Below, piece by piece: positions 63,180 to 64,000 of a stretch of 64,000 nucleotides of DNA. The translations under genes and the position numbers were made by a program. The stretch is from NCBI RefSeq assembly GCF_000327485.1, contig NC_019943.1:682001-746000 (forward strand), in the 5' to 3' direction. Each line of letters begins with the position of its first letter. Positions within the stretch are counted from its first letter, which is position 1. The notes beneath the pieces are model-generated. The model made no database searches. It saw only the letters and a program-made list of their open reading frames with translations, and had not been told where the DNA came from. The stretch comes from Methanoregula formicica SMSP. Lineage in GTDB: Archaea > Halobacteriota > Methanomicrobia > Methanomicrobiales > Methanospirillaceae.

Positions 63180-64000
63180 TCACAGCTGCATCTTCCGCAT
63201 GCGTTCGATAGCTTCCCGGATCCGTGCAACCGGGCGGGTGATGGCAAACCTGACATAGCCGTCCCCGCTTGCACCGAAACCGACGCCCGGCGTTGCAACG
63301 ATGCCTGCCTCGGTCAGGAGCCGGCCGGAGAATTCCATGCAGTCCTTTACCGGCACCCAGACATAGAAGGTCGCCTTCGGGACCGGCACATCGAAGCCGA
63401 GGTCTTGTAATCCCTCGCAGAGCACGTTCCGGCGCTCCTGGTAGATGGTACAGGCCTCCTTTACGCAGTCCTGCGGGCCGGAGAGTGCGGTGATGGCGGC
63501 GTGCTGCACGGCATCGAAGACGCCGGAGTCCACGTTCGTCTTGACCCTCCCGAGGCCCGCGATGACGTCGGCATTGCCGACCGCCATGCCGATCCGCCAG
63601 CCGGTCATGTTGTAGGTTTTCGAGAGCGAGTGCATCTCGATACCGATCTCCATGGCACCGGGAGTTTCAAGGAATGAGGGAGCCTTGTAGCCGTCAAAGG
63701 AGACCTCGGAGTACGCATTGTCCGAGACCACAACAATATCATTGTCGCGGGCAAAGTCCACGACTTCCTTGTAGAACCCGGCCGGGGCAATGGCACCGGT
63801 GGGATTGTTCGGGTAGTTGATGTACAGGATCTTTGCGGCTTTTGCCACGTTTTTCGGGATGTCGGAGAGGACGGGAAGGAAATTATTCTCCCGCAGGAGC
63901 GGCATCTCGTGCACCTTCCCCTCGGCAAAGAGGGTGCCGGTCCGGTACACCGGGTAGCCGGGGCTCGGGGCGAGGACATAGTCGCCGGGGTTGACGAACG
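63180..64000 (-). CDS. class I aminotransferase, LL-diaminopimelate type (partial)
   Basis: The visible 273 residues are the C-terminal two thirds of a PLP aminotransferase; the N-terminus lies beyond the window. YINYPNNPTGAIAP, VVVSDNAYSEVSFDGYKAPS and the Schiff-base lysine in MHSLSKTYNMTGWRIGMAVG match the DapL/AspB-like group used for lysine synthesis. Diaminopimelate activity is the usual annotation, but another amino acid cannot be excluded. It lies upstream of, and on the same strand as, RPA. Confidence 0.85.
   Translation of the reverse strand, partial: FVNPGDYVLAPSPGYPVYRTGTLFAEGKVHEMPLLRENNFLPVLSDIPKNVAKAAKILYINYPNNPTGAIAPAGFYKEVVDFARDNDIVVVSDNAYSEVSFDGYKAPSFLETPGAMEIGIEMHSLSKTYNMTGWRIGMAVGNADVIAGLGRVKTNVDSGVFDAVQHAAITALSGPQDCVKEACTIYQERRNVLCEGLQDLGFDVPVPKATFYVWVPVKDCMEFSGRLLTEAGIVATPGVGFGASGDGYVRFAITRPVARIREAIERMRKMQL

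Overview
The window looks like a chromosomal segment of a methanogenic archaeon of the order Methanomicrobiales, most like Methanoregula and relatives. That placement is inferred from gene content. The pointers are a YcaO-TfuA pair (thioamidation of methyl-coenzyme M reductase), a Tfx-family regulator, a molbindin, archaeal histone, thermosome, RadA, RPA, FEN1, NOG1, an archaeal presenilin homologue, and large PKD/PQQ-repeat surface proteins. Genes often overlap by ATGA/GTGA and GTG starts are common. No rRNA, tRNA or CRISPR array was seen.

Layout. 1-6.4 kb: a small exported protein, a minus-strand run (glycosyltransferase, TPR/winged-helix protein, BrxD-like DUF2791 P-loop ATPase), a thioesterase and a TPR lipid-anchored or membrane protein. 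6.5-12.4 kb: housekeeping genes (pyrG, GMP synthase subunit B, then a tightly overlapping acetylornithine-type aminotransferase, hisC, AK6-type kinase and CDP-alcohol phosphotransferase). 12.4-18.8 kb: tfuA-ycaO, a Cys-rich lipoprotein, an MBL-fold hydrolase, a DUF2284 protein, fen1 and presenilin. 19-27.5 kb: transport and stress genes (Kef-type antiporter, tandem Usp, KamA-family radical SAM, MscS, CPA1 antiporter, NSS symporter). 27.8-29.5 kb: thermosome. 30.8-34.2 kb: a complete ECF transporter (S, fused double ATPase, T) coupled to a Tfx regulator. 34.2-40 kb and 46.4-55.8 kb: surface proteins that share one recurring beta-rich domain (six copies in four proteins, one apparently circularly permuted), PKD modules and a PGF-pre-PGF-like module. 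40.2-42.5 kb: a compact three-gene operon (soluble ABC ATPase, HypB-like GTPase, 4Fe-4S protein with a His-rich tail) that looks like an undescribed metallocentre-assembly system. 43.1-46.4 kb: a decay zone with tandem hairpin repeats, a winged-helix gene and its broken paralogue, and a frameshifted HicB/truncated HicA pair. 55.8-64 kb: MoxR ATPase, a DUF58 gene cut off by a dispersed ~185-bp intergenic element, NOG1, CBS-HTH regulator, histone, PRC-barrel, phosphoglycolate phosphatase, radA, RPA and a diaminopimelate-type aminotransferase running off the right edge.

Most notable: the 40.2-42.5 kb operon; the domain permutation in the 34.2 kb protein; the dispersed element with a truncated DUF58 gene; an apparent ACG start at 35768; the orphan BrxD-like ATPase with a TPR/wHTH partner; and several stem-loops or inverted repeats placed just before start codons of surface-protein genes.
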